64,000 nucleotides of DNA from contig NC_089181.1 in the NCBI RefSeq assembly GCF_947507565.1, positions 2,365,614-2,429,613 of the forward strand. Direction: 5' to 3'. The stretch is from Oscarella lobularis (taxonomy: Eukaryota; Porifera; Homoscleromorpha; Homosclerophorida; Oscarellidae). Position numbers and translations under genes: made by a program. The notes beneath the pieces are model-generated. The model did not search any database. It was not told where the DNA came from and worked only from the letters and a program-made list of their open reading frames with translations. This document shows, one piece after another, positions 44,204 to 55,804 of this stretch; position 1 is the stretch's first letter, and every line of letters begins with the position of its first letter.

Positions 44204-47200
44204 TTGTCGACGTACAAAGCCAATTGATCGACGAAGAACATGGTTAAAATGAGCAGAAGAGAGAGGAGGGAAAGAATCGCCAAAAAAGAGTCCATTCCCG
44301 TGAGAAAATCGTTGCACGTCGCCGACGCCGACGACTTGTAGATCTCGGCCAGCGGCTATCACGACGCGATTTTGTACAACGGTTAGGAGACGAGTGCTTC
44401 ACACTATACCTTGCATTTTCCTATCTCAAACTGCACGGACTGTTTGGTATTGAAAATGTAAGACTGAGTAGTCTTTTTCACTGTCTCTACTGCTTCATCA
44501 ACTAAAGCCAGAAAAAAACAAGTGAGAATAGACAAGCGAGTGAGGGGTCACTCTACCTAATCTTCGAACTATAGCCGGTGCACTCTCTGGGTCAGATGAC
44601 GGTGCATTAAAGGCTGCATTAAACTCGGTCAAACGCGTCAACGCGTCGGTTATGTCCCGTTGCAAGGCCGGAAATTTTTTCAACGTCTCGCACGCACTCG
44701 CGAGGCGACGTTGTTCGCTCTAAAATTTTATTTTTTAGGCGTCAGGGTTAGTAGAGTTACAGGGAGTGGTCATATAGCAGATCTTGGGTCACGCACCTTC
44801 ACGTCTTTTTCAGCTGTCACCAAATCTCGAAGTTGATCCGTCTGCATTTGGATGAGATATATGATGCGGGAATGCGTCAAAGAGGAGAGACTCTCGGCTG
44901 CGGCCGTGCTCTATGACAATCAGACCGGGGGTAGAGTGGATCTCTCCGCGATCGACGGCTCTAACCAGTTCACTCATCACTTGGCGAAGAAACGAGAAAT
45001 TGCCGCTTGTCGCGTCGTAGAGCGAATCGACGGCGACGTCCAAGCAATCGTCCCAATCGACGTCATCGACGCCGGACTCGTTTAGGTGCCGCACGTGCGC
45101 CAGCACGCTCGAGTCGAGGAGATCGACGCGAGGAGCTCTGACGTCCGTCACGAGAGACAATTTCGAATCCTTAATTAAATTTTAATAAAAAAGTCAATAA
45201 TAATTATTTTAATTAATTTAAACCAATTCCTCGGCGAAGTCGAGCATTTGGTCGAGCGGTTGACGTTCTTCGACTTTGAGCGCGATCCAGAGAGCTTCGT
45301 CGCGATCGCATTCGTCGATGACGTCATGAATTCTGAGAGGATAATCGGGATTTTTTAGAATTGCTCGGCCTAGCGGATATCCATTCCAGTTCGACTGATT
45401 GTCAATGACGCGATCTAGATAGAGAGATAACAGCGATTGAGGTACACTCTTTCTATGCAATACCAATGATGCCAGTAAAATTGGCTTTCCTTCCGCACGA
45501 TTCCCCCAGAACGGATCCAAATAGAATCGTGCCAGCAAAGACGATCAGACACAGCGAAGTCATCAACAGATCAAACGAATAAATCCTGCAAGCAAAAACG
45601 AGCCAAAATAAAAAAAAATGCGCACAAATAAAAACTCGCGGCACACTTGAGTAGAAATTCGCCGCACGTGTGAGCGGCGCGTTTTTGACTGCGACTCAAG
45701 CGCTCGCGACCGACGTAAAACGCGCCCACAACGGACAAAGCGACGAGAAGAAGACTGGCAATGAGAACGCCGACGCAGAGGAGACACGTTGTGACGAATC
45801 GGTACGTTTCGTACGTGTTGATGTATCTGAGAGAAAAAAAACGAAATGAAAATATGTTGATTTAATTAATTAATTAATTAATTAACGACGGATACTTTTC
45901 CGCCGTGTCGTTGACTTTCTTTTCGCTTTCAGGAATTCCCAGGTGATTTTTCATGAACGACGTGACGTTCGACTGGATGTGAGTGAAATTACTCGATGCC
46001 CTGCTGAAGAGATTGTCATCGTAGATCAACACATCGTTGACGGCTCTTTGAACGTCGTCTCTCTGCCAAAAAGACAATAAAAAATACAATAGTACTGTAT
46101 GTAAAAATTCTCACCAAGGTGCCGATGACGTCAGAACTAAAATATATTCGCCTTTGTTCGGCAGCTCTTTTCAGATCAAATTTCACGACTTCGTCCAAAT
46201 TGACGAGGGCGAAGTGAACGACAGGTAATCGAAGAAATCGATCAGCTACAATCGAAGACGGTCGCGGTATTAGATAGTTGGCCGACTGGACAATTCGTCG
46301 GCACTTGGACAAGAGATTAGCAGTAAATTCTCCCGTTCCATTCAACGTATCATTGCACGACTAGAGAGAAGAAAAATCTCAGAAGCCCAATTCACACGTA
46401 ACGTACCTCAACAATCAATTGAATCGTAGTTGCCAGGTTGCGCAACGACGAGGAGAAGCGATCGCCGAGACGATCTCGTAATTTGAAACGAGTTTCGTTG
46501 ACGCGTCGAAGAAAGTCGTCCAATTGGTCCGCTTGGAGACCGGCTCGTTCGACGTCCGTCGTAAGCTCGATCGCGTCGTCGCCGTACGATTGTAGCACTG
46601 TCGTCGAGACGAGCGACGGCAACGGTCTGAAGGGAAAAGCGAATGAGAAAAACGACTCTCGGGGTTCGAAATTGAGTCTACGCGAGAATTTCGTCGCGGA
46701 TATGGTTCAATAGACGTTCGAGATCGTTCACGGTGACGTCGCGAAATTCTTCCAAAGTCGTGTTCGCCAAATCGCGCATCTGGAGAGCGAAAAATAAAAC
46801 TCCGACGCGATTTCGGACTTCTCGCCACCTGAGGAAGCGCCTCCGAAACGCCGTCGACGGTCGTTCGAACGCCGCCATTCATTCTCTGATTAGCGGCGAG
46901 CGCCAACGAAGCGAGCGCGACGCCGCACGCGGCGAGACTCGACACGACGACGATTAGAATCGTTCGTACGCGCGACGACGAAGACGACGACGACGTTCTA
47001 CGTTTGCCGCACGAAGCGCAGCACGTCGCGACGAGCGGAATCAGCAAGGCGAGTCCAATAGCGACTCCTGAGAAAGAGACAGAGACGATGCGCGAGAAGA
47101 AAAGAAGGGTTCTTTGTTTGCTTGCCCGAAGCGATGAGGACGGGCGTTAGATAGTCGAATGTTTCGTTGACAATTTCTGATAGCTGAACGCGGCCTGCAG

Positions 47201-47520
47201 TGTACCTTGAGCGAAGGAATTTTAGCACGCCCATAGTCGAGTCGTGCGGTGTATGTACGTACCAGAGTCGCATTTGCCTGTTTATAGCGTCGTAGGGCAA
47301 TTCGCCTGGTGAGACGGCGCGTCGAAGCGCTCGTCCCAAGTCCGCTAAGCCGGCCATGGGCGGACGGGCGAGTGCAGACGATTGGAACGTCGACACGACG
47401 TCGTAGAGCGGCGCGGGAGTCTTCTCGTAACAAAAACATCCAAACGGAAGTGCGTTAGCATTGCAAATGCGCTCCCCGTTGATTTCAAGCTCAAAATTGA
47501 TTGAACCATGGGAAGAGATC
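44092..47520 (-). CDS. PROM: prominin-like five-span membrane glycoprotein
   Basis: Layout of the prominin family: an extracellular N-terminus, a membrane helix (VAIGLALLIPLVATCCASCG), a short loop, a second helix (ILIVVVSSLAACGVALASLA), a long helical ectodomain (LADLGRALRRAV precedes TM1; LQADQLDDFLRRVNETRFKL is in loop 1), helices 3-4 (FVTTCLLCVGVLIASLLLVA; IYSFDLLMTSLCLIVFAGTI), a second long loop, and a CKPLAEIY motif before the last helix (MDSFLAILSLLSLLLILTMF), matching CKPVATALD in human PROM1. Prominins shape membrane protrusions and bind cholesterol (family knowledge). The unspliced frame ends at 44092 after a short tail; a spliced form runs on into the next region. The N-terminal start is not fixed and overlaps the AVEN first exon on the other strand. 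Confidence 0.7.
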
Positions 47521-48472
47521 GGAAAAAGCCGAAAGGGAGCAGAACCAATGAGAGGAAAGGCGAAGGCGTTAGCATACCGGCCGTGGGAGAGAAACCTCCT
47601 CCGATGGAGACCTCCCAGCACTCTGTACGATCGAAGACGACTTTGCCAAAGCCTCCTCCCTATTCCTCTGCGTGTTAAATTTAGGAAGTCGGTACGACTG
47701 GTCGATATAGTCGTCGAAAGGTTGCCAGCAACTGGTCGAGATACGACGACAAGGAAGATGATTCAGGAGAAGGGAACGTCGAAAGAGAAAGTTCGCGCAG
47801 ACCTCTTTTGTCTATTGATGATTCAGGTAATACTATCATGTACGATCGGCGGGGGAGCCGATTAGGCAAAAGCATCTGTATTCCTTTTAGTTTCTTCGTC
47901 TGGCGTGGCGACAGGAACTCATTTCCTATTCAAAGAAGACGCATATATGCTGGAGAACGTGGAGGAGGAAGAGGAGGTAAGACAAAAGACCTAGAAATCG
48001 TTATTCTCTTAATTTGTGCTTTTAAACGACGAAAAAAGACGTCGGCGTTCGTTAGCCCACTTATAGACATTGACTGCTCCCACTTGGCCGAAAGCTTATC
48101 GTCGATACCTATGGGGAAAAAACTGAATATCGCTGACAAGTGGCTGCCTGCAGATGATGGCCTGGTAAAAGCGCCGTTATAAACTTGAAATAAAATAAAA
48201 ATGATTTGGGCCAGTTGTCTCATCCGCTGCCTAGTGAGAAAAGGGCAAGTCAGAGACAACGTGGCAACATAGCTCTACCGGATCTACATCAGCGCATCAG
48301 TCTGAATGATCTTGTTGCTAGGAGAGATCTTCAAGAATCGTATCCCGCCGAGACCAATAAGGATGATGACAAGCCGGCGTCACTAGACACAGGTGAAAGG
48401 GCAGAGGCAGAAAAAGCCGACTTGCAAACCGAAACGACGGACTTGGAACAATGGCTAGATTCTGTAATATAG
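47508..48472 (+). CDS. AVEN: AVEN-like cell-death regulator
   Basis: The ATG at 47508 reads MGRDRKKPKGSRTNERKGEG. A 67-base intron leads to YSRRKVASNWSRYDDKEDDS, matching the YSKRKIVSNWDRY core of human AVEN. Later exons give SSGVATGTHFLFKEDAY and SAFVSPLIDIDCSHLAESLS. The C-terminus TTDLEQWLDSVI corresponds to EEELEDWLDSMIS. AVEN binds Bcl-xL and Apaf-1 and activates ATM (family knowledge). Exons keep frame with GT..AG borders. The gene is head-to-head with prominin, with overlapping first exons. Confidence 0.78.
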
Positions 48473-49215
48473 ATAGATGCATTAGTCATTATAATACGGC
48501 ATTGTTGAAATAATCAAATCTATTATCGTCTCCCGGAAGTTATCATAGAAGGCGAACTTGGTAAGGGTCGCACAACGCCCTGCGATTGCCTGTTTGCGTA
48601 AGTGGAGCGCATCTAAACGAACGCCGTTTTATACTCTAATACAGTTCCGCGATCAAGCCTCCCAGCTTTGAAATCAAAAACGAGTCAGGTGATCGTCGAA
48701 CAAGGAAAAATAGCCGTGCTCTGGGTCAGCGCTCTTCGTCTGCCGAACAAGGTACAGAAGAAACTGAACCCCTCTAGCATTTTCCCACCAAGCAGTCCGA
48801 GTCGTGACCGCACCTTTCAAACTCTAGTCGATCGAATAGCACGCTGTCTTCCTTTCTTGAACTAAACAATTGCAGGACGCTGCGAGATCTTGTCTCGGGG
48901 CGATACTGGCGGGCTGAGGCGTGTCTTTCTTGCAGACACACTCGTATTCATGGGAAGCGAGTCGCCCCCCCGCAAGGAGTTACGCACGAAAAGTGGGGAG
49001 ACGTTTCCGCTAGACTTACGATACCGTACAGTGCGAGAAACCGGATGAACACCTCATCGAGATGGATGTCAATCTCTGAGCATGTGCTCATACCTTAGTT
49101 TAGAAAGGGGCGTCATGTGCTCATCCTCAGTTTAGAAGTCCCCGTTGCGTGAACTAGACGCATTAGCAATCGCTCTCTTTTTTGCCTTCGAATTTCCAGT
49201 AGAAAGGATCGAGCA
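48473..49215. other. intergenic region with possible exon fragments
   Basis: Short pieces could be exons of an unknown plus-strand gene: GELGKGRTTPCDCLFA near 48553-48597 with a gtaagt donor, and ALKSKTSQVIVEQGKIAVLW near 48663-48755. No start or end could be assigned. At 49080-49130 a motif (catgtgctcat ... agtttagaa) is repeated twice. Confidence 0.3.
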
Positions 49216-51389
49216 ATGCATCGCGCCGCGAAGATGGGCGACACGTCCAAAGTGCTCGAATTCATTGACTCGGGCACCGACGTAAACGCGATCGACAGCC
49301 TCCAGGCGACGGCGCTCTATTGGGCGTCGAGCAAGCGTCACGTGAACCTCGTTGAATGTCTTCTCGCGCGCGGCGCCAACGTGAACGCGCGCACCAAGTG
49401 GGGTTCGACGCCGCTCCACGCCGCCGCCGATCGCGGTTATCGCGACGTCGCGCGTCTGCTCGTCGCCGGCGGCGCCGACGCAAATGCGACGAACGACAAC
49501 GACGACGCGCCGCTCCACGCCGCCTCCGCTCGCGGCCACATGGAAATCGTTCAACTTCTCGTCTTCAACGGCGGAGCCGATCTCAATGCGACGAATCTTC
49601 AACGACGAACGCCGTGCGACGAAGCTCGTCACGCCGGAATGCACGACGTCGTTCGGTTTTTGTCCGCTCTCGTTGAAAATGCTGCGGATCGGATGGCGGC
49701 TATGTCTGCTGCCTTTTCCGTTGCCGGTAAGTTTCGAGACTTCCGGTTATTTATTTGCACGTGATATTGAACTTTGAACTTCCTGCCCGTTGAGTCATTT
49801 CTATTCTTTTCTCCTGCAAGATTTACCGACATCCGGTCCAAAGAGTGACGTCATCTCGCACGTGAACGACAACGACGTCGGAGTGAACTCGTTGATGCGA
49901 GAAAAGTTGAAAGCTGAAGGCGAATTGGCAAAGTGCAGAGATGATTTGAATTCCGTTCGATTGAAGCTCAAAAGCTGTCAGGATCGATTGGAAGACAAGT
50001 CATTCGAGTGCGAGTCACTTCGCGCTGAATTGGCGGCCGCCGCCGCAAAATCAACATCCGTCGGTCGGCATCAAAAAACGAAATGTTTCCTGATGACGTC
50101 AAACGTTTCTAACGATGTCGTTCGAACGCTTCTCGACTGCGTTTCACTCGCCAATTTCTCGTCGGCTCGATCTGCGCTCGTCTCGTGCGTCGCCTCGTCG
50201 CCGTCGCGCATCGAACGACTCCGTCAATTTTTCGTTGAAAAATTTGCCGGCGGCGGCGCTTGGTCGCTCAACGACGACTATGAAATCATCGGTGATCGTC
50301 CCGTCGTCTCGACTCGTGCGAATCTCGTCTTCCGAATACGGCACGTTAAGTTGGGCGTTCTCATTCTAAAAGTGAGAACGTTCGTCATTACCTCTTTGGG
50401 CTGGGTCATATCCTCGCCTCTTCTCTTAGATCATAACCAAAAATCTCTTTTCCGGTTTCACTGACGATTCTTTCAACGACGACGACGACGACGACGAAAG
50501 CATTCCGCCAGTCATTCCCTCGTCTCCCTACCTTCTTCCTGTTCTCTACCGCTTCGACGGCACGGCAAGCGCTTTCGCTTCCTATGCCGGACATTTAGCC
50601 GCCGGCGGCGGCGGCGGTGCCGATTTCTCCCGACACGCTTCCTTTCTAGTCGTTCCGGAATTTGAGACGACACTCGAGCATTTGGTCGCCGATCGTCGTC
50701 GTCGTCGCTCTCGCTCTCGCTTCAACGAGAACGAGTGCCTATTGTTTCTCATTCAAGTACTGAGTGGCATTGAGGCGCTTGCTTGTAGCGGTATTGCTCA
50801 TCGAAACATTCGAGCGTCGTGCATTCTTATCAGCGACGGTTGGCGAGCCGTCATTGCCGATTTTGACATGGCGAAACGCTTTGCCACGGGCGACGAGGAA
50901 GCCACGAGTCTGGGCAACGTCTACGCCAAATCCGATTTGTCCGCCGTCGGTCGCGTCTTTCGTCGTCTCTTCGCAGATGAAACCGATAGAGGCGACGACG
51001 TTGTTCGAGGATTTTCGACGGCACTTGACAATTTCTTGCTCTGTCTCGCTGCAGCTGATTCCCGACTTGACGCTCGCGTTGCTGTCGGCGTAGCGGCTCT
51101 TCTCCTTTGGCTTTCGGACGACGGCGACGACTTTCAGGACGAGGAGGACGTTGCGCATTGGATTTTGAGGGAAATTCGCCAACCGACGATGGTGGAGACG
51201 GCGGTGAATGGCGACGCGGATGCCGGCCAGCTCCCGAGTGCGGAACAAATTGACGGCGAACTAAGGAGGCAGTTTTTCTGCAACGCAACAACGGCTTCTA
51301 CTTGGTTAGCGTATAAAAGGCTGCGCGGATTTCAACGAAGCGACGTCGAGCCGCACAGCATACCGTACCGTAGCTTCAACTCCTCCTAA
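49216..51389 (+). CDS. ankyrin-repeat protein with C-terminal pseudokinase
   Basis: The first exon (from ATG 49216) has about five ankyrin repeats: MHRAAKMGDTSKVLEFIDSG, TALYWASSKRHVNLVECLLA, TPLHAAADRGYRDVARLLVA, APLHAASARGHMEIVQLLVF and TPCDEARHAGMHDVVRFLSA. The second exon starts with a coiled coil (MREKLKAEGELAKCRDDLNS). A kinase-like fold follows: VLILKIITK (strand 3 lysine, split by an intron at 50371-50429), GIAHRNIRASCILI for the catalytic loop and IADFDMAKR for the metal loop. HRD is HRN, the metal-binding Asn is Cys and DFG is DFD, and no glycine loop is seen, so catalysis is unlikely. Probably a signalling scaffold. Confidence 0.75.
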
Positions 51390-51868
51390 TACAACTAGAT
51401 TAATCTGGTGAGCGGCACAGTGTACACGGTCAATGACTGAGGTGTTTGTTCCACACTACTATTTGTACCTGTAACCGGGCTAGTTTTTTGTCGTTTTTTG
51501 CTGACTCTATGTTAGCTTGTGAAGCTCTAACAAAAAGAAGTTGTTTGCTTGATGATAGAAGCAAGCTATAGCTGACCTCAAAGGTGCACGGTGTACAGGG
51601 CGGGCTACGGTAAATTCTTAGCATGTGCATCAGCGGTACAGCATAGAACGGCGATATGCGCACCTTACCCTTTTTACCTGACTTCCCTCATATTGATCTT
51701 CCTATAGAAAACTCTGAACCTTTCTGTTCGCGTGCGCAGCCTACTAGTAGTAGTGTGACGTGTGGTGTAGTGTGAAATTAAGAGTTGCTGCGACGGTGTA
51801 GTTTTTTTTCTAATCAGATCCGTCGTCAGATTCCTATAATCAGAACGATTGTGAGTTGATTCAATATT
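51390..51868. other. intergenic region
   Basis: Convergent 3' ends of the ankyrin-pseudokinase gene and SLC35F6. Only short shadow frames; nothing supported. Confidence 0.4.
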
Positions 51869-53903
51869 TTAATCTTTTCGTACTTGTTGAATAGAGGAAC
51901 CTTTCCCGTTATCGATAAGAAGTTGACCATCTCTTATTTGTTCTGGAGCGATATTTGCAGGTGCCAAGCAAGGAAAGTTCATTATTCCATTATACATTGC
52001 CGTTCCAATGACAAGAAAGGCAAATCCATCCACTATATGGGTAAGTAAGATATGGTGGATATTCTGCGAGGGAGCTTACACTGAAGAAAGTCCCACCAAG
52101 TGACTTGTTCTCCAAATTTTTTTGCTCCAGAGTAGAATACAATCAGTCCAACAATCCAGATGAAAATTGTTCTCAGTGCGTCAATCAAAGTACGATGAAC
52201 GGCTAGCAATCCGCCGGCATATAGCCGAATAGATTAATTGTCCACCGAAGTGTTTACCTGTAAGGGATTTTGTCACGGCCATGCCGAAGAAATCGTAAAA
52301 AGCAATCGAACACATGTAGAAAACTATATGAGTACATAAATCCAAATACTTCCGAAACGCGCTGTAAATGCCTTACATAAGAGAAGAAGTAGTTTGCCAG
52401 AGCTTATGACCTGGTAAAGAGCGTCTAGACTAAATAGAAATACAAGCTAGCAGACGTTATAACTAGTTAATCTCTACCTGTCCTCAAACGGTTTGCCGTC
52501 AGGTCTAATATAATACATTGCCGGAAGAACAATCTAACAACACGCTATATTGATTCAAACGCGAATAAAAAATTGCCGCATTACTTACGCCAGCCATCAA
52601 AATAACGCCATAGAGTCCTTCCACGCCAACCACCTTAGCATACGAACAATTTTAGCAAGTCAACGACAGATGATAGCTGAAACACCTGCATGGGATGAAA
52701 GCCTTTCTTCTTTAGAAATATTTCTTCAATAATCATTTGAGATGCGGCCACAAGCTGACTGCAAATTATCAGTACAATTCCTAGAAGCCGACTCATCGCG
52801 TATAGATCAAAATTTTAAAAGGACAGACCGACTATCGTGTGCCAGCCTGATTTTGATTGCAAATGTTTCTCCTGCCTGAAGACGTCCGAGACGCCAACGC
52901 AGACGAGACCAAACTGTCAAGAGATGACTCAAAGTGCATTTCTATACAACGTATTGACGTACCACGACAAGAGATATTCCCAGCCAGTGAATGAGTCTTA
53001 GTCTTCGTTTGAGAAAGATCATCTGATAGGGAGACGATGTCACCGCAAAAAAAACGATTTTTCCTTCACTTTAACATACCGAAAAAAGGCCAACGAAAAT
53101 TATGATGGAACCGCAGAGCATCTGCCATACGGAGGCGTCTACGTAGACGAGGCCAATTCCTGCAGGAAGAAAAATTGATTCTACCTGAGAAAAGGCCTTC
53201 TAGCTCTTTTTTTGATGCTTGTAGAGAGTCGATCGTCTACGCGTGTTACATTCGCGCCTCGTACCTGCCAGTGACGTGCCAACGAGATCACAGCAAGTGG
53301 GGATGATGAAGATCCAATGGAATATCCTAAACGTTCTATGAGTAGAGAGATTCTCGCGATAGCAAAGGTCTCACGGAGGTCTCTGTATTGGTTTGAATGA
53401 CGCAGGCCCCGTATTATCCCCACTCGTCCGGTTGGACTCGTCGAAGTCGTTGCGGCTAATCCAATCGCGAAGCTGTGAAAGAAAGTGACGATTATGAGAG
53501 CGCGTGCGTTTTGTATCGCTTCTCTCGACCTCGGATTCTCTCACTCGCTTTATCTTTCTCGTTTCGACGAACCGATACACGACGTAGACGATCAAGCAAA
53601 GCGTCTCGCCTACATATGCGCAGAGAATGATAAAAACGTACGAGTCTTGCGAAAAAATGTTACCAGTAAACATGAAAAGCGTTTGAAACCATGGATGGTT
53701 GAATGGATGCACGGTTTCCGCCTTTGCGGAAAAGTTGTATCCAACACTACAATATATATATGCATATATTTACGAATGATACGCATTGTACTAATTTTTC
53801 CTCACTTGCAATCGTTTTGAGCCTTCTTGAGTAGTGTCGTGACGGAGCCGGCGACGAGCATTCCAAGTGCAAGGACGACTTGTACTCGCGTCAGCTTGGC
53901 CAT
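51869..53903 (-). CDS. SLC35F6: SLC35F6-like transporter
   Basis: The ATG at 53903 gives MAKLTRVQVVLALGMLVAGS, followed by an exon with HPFNHPWFQTLFMFTGNIFS, matching the HPFLQAVGMFLGEF part of SLC35F6. Many small exons supply further membrane helices of the drug/metabolite transporter fold. The end reads AMYNGIMNFPCLAP, corresponding to GTALYNGLH, then a short tail and stop at 51869. SLC35F6 is a lysosomal or mitochondrial membrane protein of uncertain substrate. The first loop is enlarged with a charged stretch (RKIKRVRESEVERSD). Internal exon borders were not all checked. Confidence 0.75.
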
Positions 53904-53956
53904 GGCGCAATGGGACGTGAACACGTGAGTCCCGTATTGCCACCCAAAATAAATTG

Positions 53957-55180
53957 ATGCTGTCAAACGGAGTGGCACCGTCGGACTCGATGCCGGCTGC
54001 AACTGCGAATGGGGCCGTCTGCGCCAGTTCAGCAAACGAGTTGCACGAAGACAATGATTCGACGATTTCAAAGGAGCCACTGAGAGAGTCGTTTGAAGAG
54101 ACGCCGTTCTGGTGCGCTGTATCTTGGGCTTTCTACTTGATCGTTGGCTACACGAGAATGTTCATGACAAAGATAGGTTGGGATTTTGAGGAGCAGCCCG
54201 TGGTCGAGGTGAGATGCCGACCCAGACCAGTACATGTACATGGCGTGGGTCATCAGTTGTCAACGTGATTTTTCTGTGGTCGAATGGGTTCGAGAGCGCG
54301 AGCTCTTCTGCTCGCACATAATTTGCTCGTGCCACTATGATGGTATTCAATGTCTTCAAAGTCCTCGAAAGAGCTTTGAACGTTGAATACTGAATGATGA
54401 ATTAATCTATATGCGTAGCGTAAGGACAAGTGTCTATAGTCGTCTCCCCCGCGAATTACTTCAAACGCTTCGACGCGAAACTGTCGCAGAAAGTGTTCCG
54501 CTTGCCATTGAACGGTCGCATGGAGAAGACGAATTTGCTCGTCGTCGAGACCATAGCTGAGCGACTGTTTCAAGTTTGTTCAGAAGCCAGCCGCTATGGT
54601 GTTGGAATGGGATTTGCGACCAATGCAGCCAATATTCCCGCTTTGGCTGGAGAGGTAAACGCGGAGGCAGTTCAAGCGTTTGGACAGAACAACTCACAAA
54701 TGCTATTCCTACAGAAAAGTCTTATCATAAGTGATCAGCTCAACCATTCGTCTCTCGTACTGGGTATACGTCTATCTGGAGCCAAAATAGTCCCTTTCAA
54801 GCACAATGTTTACTTACTATAACAGAGTATTTATAAACACGCTCTGATAGCCAAATTCATAGACATGGAAGATCTTGAGAAAATACTACGTCGCGCCGTC
54901 GTCTATGGCAACCCCAAAACGAACAGGCCGTACGATAAAATCCTAATATGTGTTGAAGGAATCTACAGGTAGGTAGTAGGACAAAGCAGCAAGATTATTT
55001 CGTCACTGCCGTATTTTCAGCATGGAAGGATCCGTTGTTTCTCTCAAAAAGGCCATTGAACTGAAGAAGAAATACAAGGCAAGCGCACTAGTGAGTAGAT
55101 TCTTTTGTTTCGAGTGTCTTTCCCTAGGCTTATCTCTATTTGGACGAAGCGCACAGCATTGGCTGCATGGGAAAAACCGG
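53957..55180 (+). pseudogene. SPTLC2: serine palmitoyltransferase 2-like, broken copy
   Basis: The N-terminal exon (RESFEETPFWCAVSWAFYLI) matches SPTLC2/3. The next exons should carry the DFENFYTRN to LGVE region, but 54210-54580 has nothing similar. It resumes with [89 protein letters not shown] and YLYLDEAHSIGCMGKTG. It then stops matching: the PLP-lysine exon (GTFTKSFG) and the C-terminal half are absent. The enzyme makes the first sphingolipid precursor; this copy lacks the PLP lysine and is probably dead. A complete gene is presumably elsewhere. Confidence 0.7.
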
Positions 55181-55189
55181 AGAGTGGGT

Positions 55190-55419
55190 ACAGCTCTGCA
55201 TCCCCCGTACGTCTTGTACATACAGTGTGACCAGGAAGACGACTAGTGGTCTACAGCTCTGTACCCTCCGTACGTCTGGTACATCCAGCGCGATCCGGAG
55301 GTCGAGGAGCGGTACTGTACGCACCATGAAGAAGGAGCGAAATCGTCGAAAAACAAAATCACGTGACACGTTCTGCGCGCGCAGCTAATTGGAAGTTTAG
55401 GGACTGTGAGCACAGCACA
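55190..55419. other. spacer with a short direct repeat
   Basis: Two copies of about 65 bases around tacagctctg and ccgtacgtctggtacat (near 55189 and 55252) lie between the truncated SPT copy and GFRP. No coding frame is supported. Confidence 0.4.
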
Positions 55420-55771
55420 ATGTATCTGTTGATTGGAACGCAAATTCGACTGGTAAAGCGTCGAATCTGTACTGTCGCTTCTCATTTCGTCTTAAGACAA
55501 GCGGCCCAACCATCTGCGGCGATCATCTGGCTGATCCGGACCTAATGAAGGCAATTGGCGCCGAACTCACTCGAGAATTCGGAAGTCTCACGTAGAAAAA
55601 TTCTCCGCCCATAGCAGATAATGACGTTTTTCTAGCTCGGAATATCGGTGCAATGATCCGCCCGGCATCGTTCTGAACAAATTAGAAAAGCTGGGCTTCC
55701 GGGTCATCTGTTCGTCGGGAGTGGGACAGACGATCATATGGACACTGCACAGACCCGATGACGTCAAATAG
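55420..55771 (+). CDS. GCHFR: GTP cyclohydrolase I feedback regulatory protein (GFRP)
   Basis: Three exons: MYLLIGTQIRL, then SGPTICGDHLADPDLMKAIG and AELTREFGS, then CNDPPGIVLNKLEKLGFRVI and SGVGQTIIWTLHRPDDVK. This matches human GFRP (MPYLLISTQIRME, GPTMVGDEQSDPELM, DDPPRIVLDKLERRGFRVL, GVGQTLVWCLHKE) along its whole length of about 85 residues. GFRP binds GTP cyclohydrolase I and mediates phenylalanine and BH4 feedback on tetrahydrobiopterin synthesis. The C-terminus is a few residues longer than in mammals. Confidence 0.9.
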
Positions 55772-55804
55772 GAACTGTTATCGAATTAATGGAATTAATG
55801 CTAG

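Noticed and set aside
55189-55320. Missing C-terminal SPT exons in the spacer before GFRP
   Set aside because: No PLP-lysine motif (GTFTKSFG) or later SPT motif appears in any frame; the region is a short direct repeat followed by GFRP.
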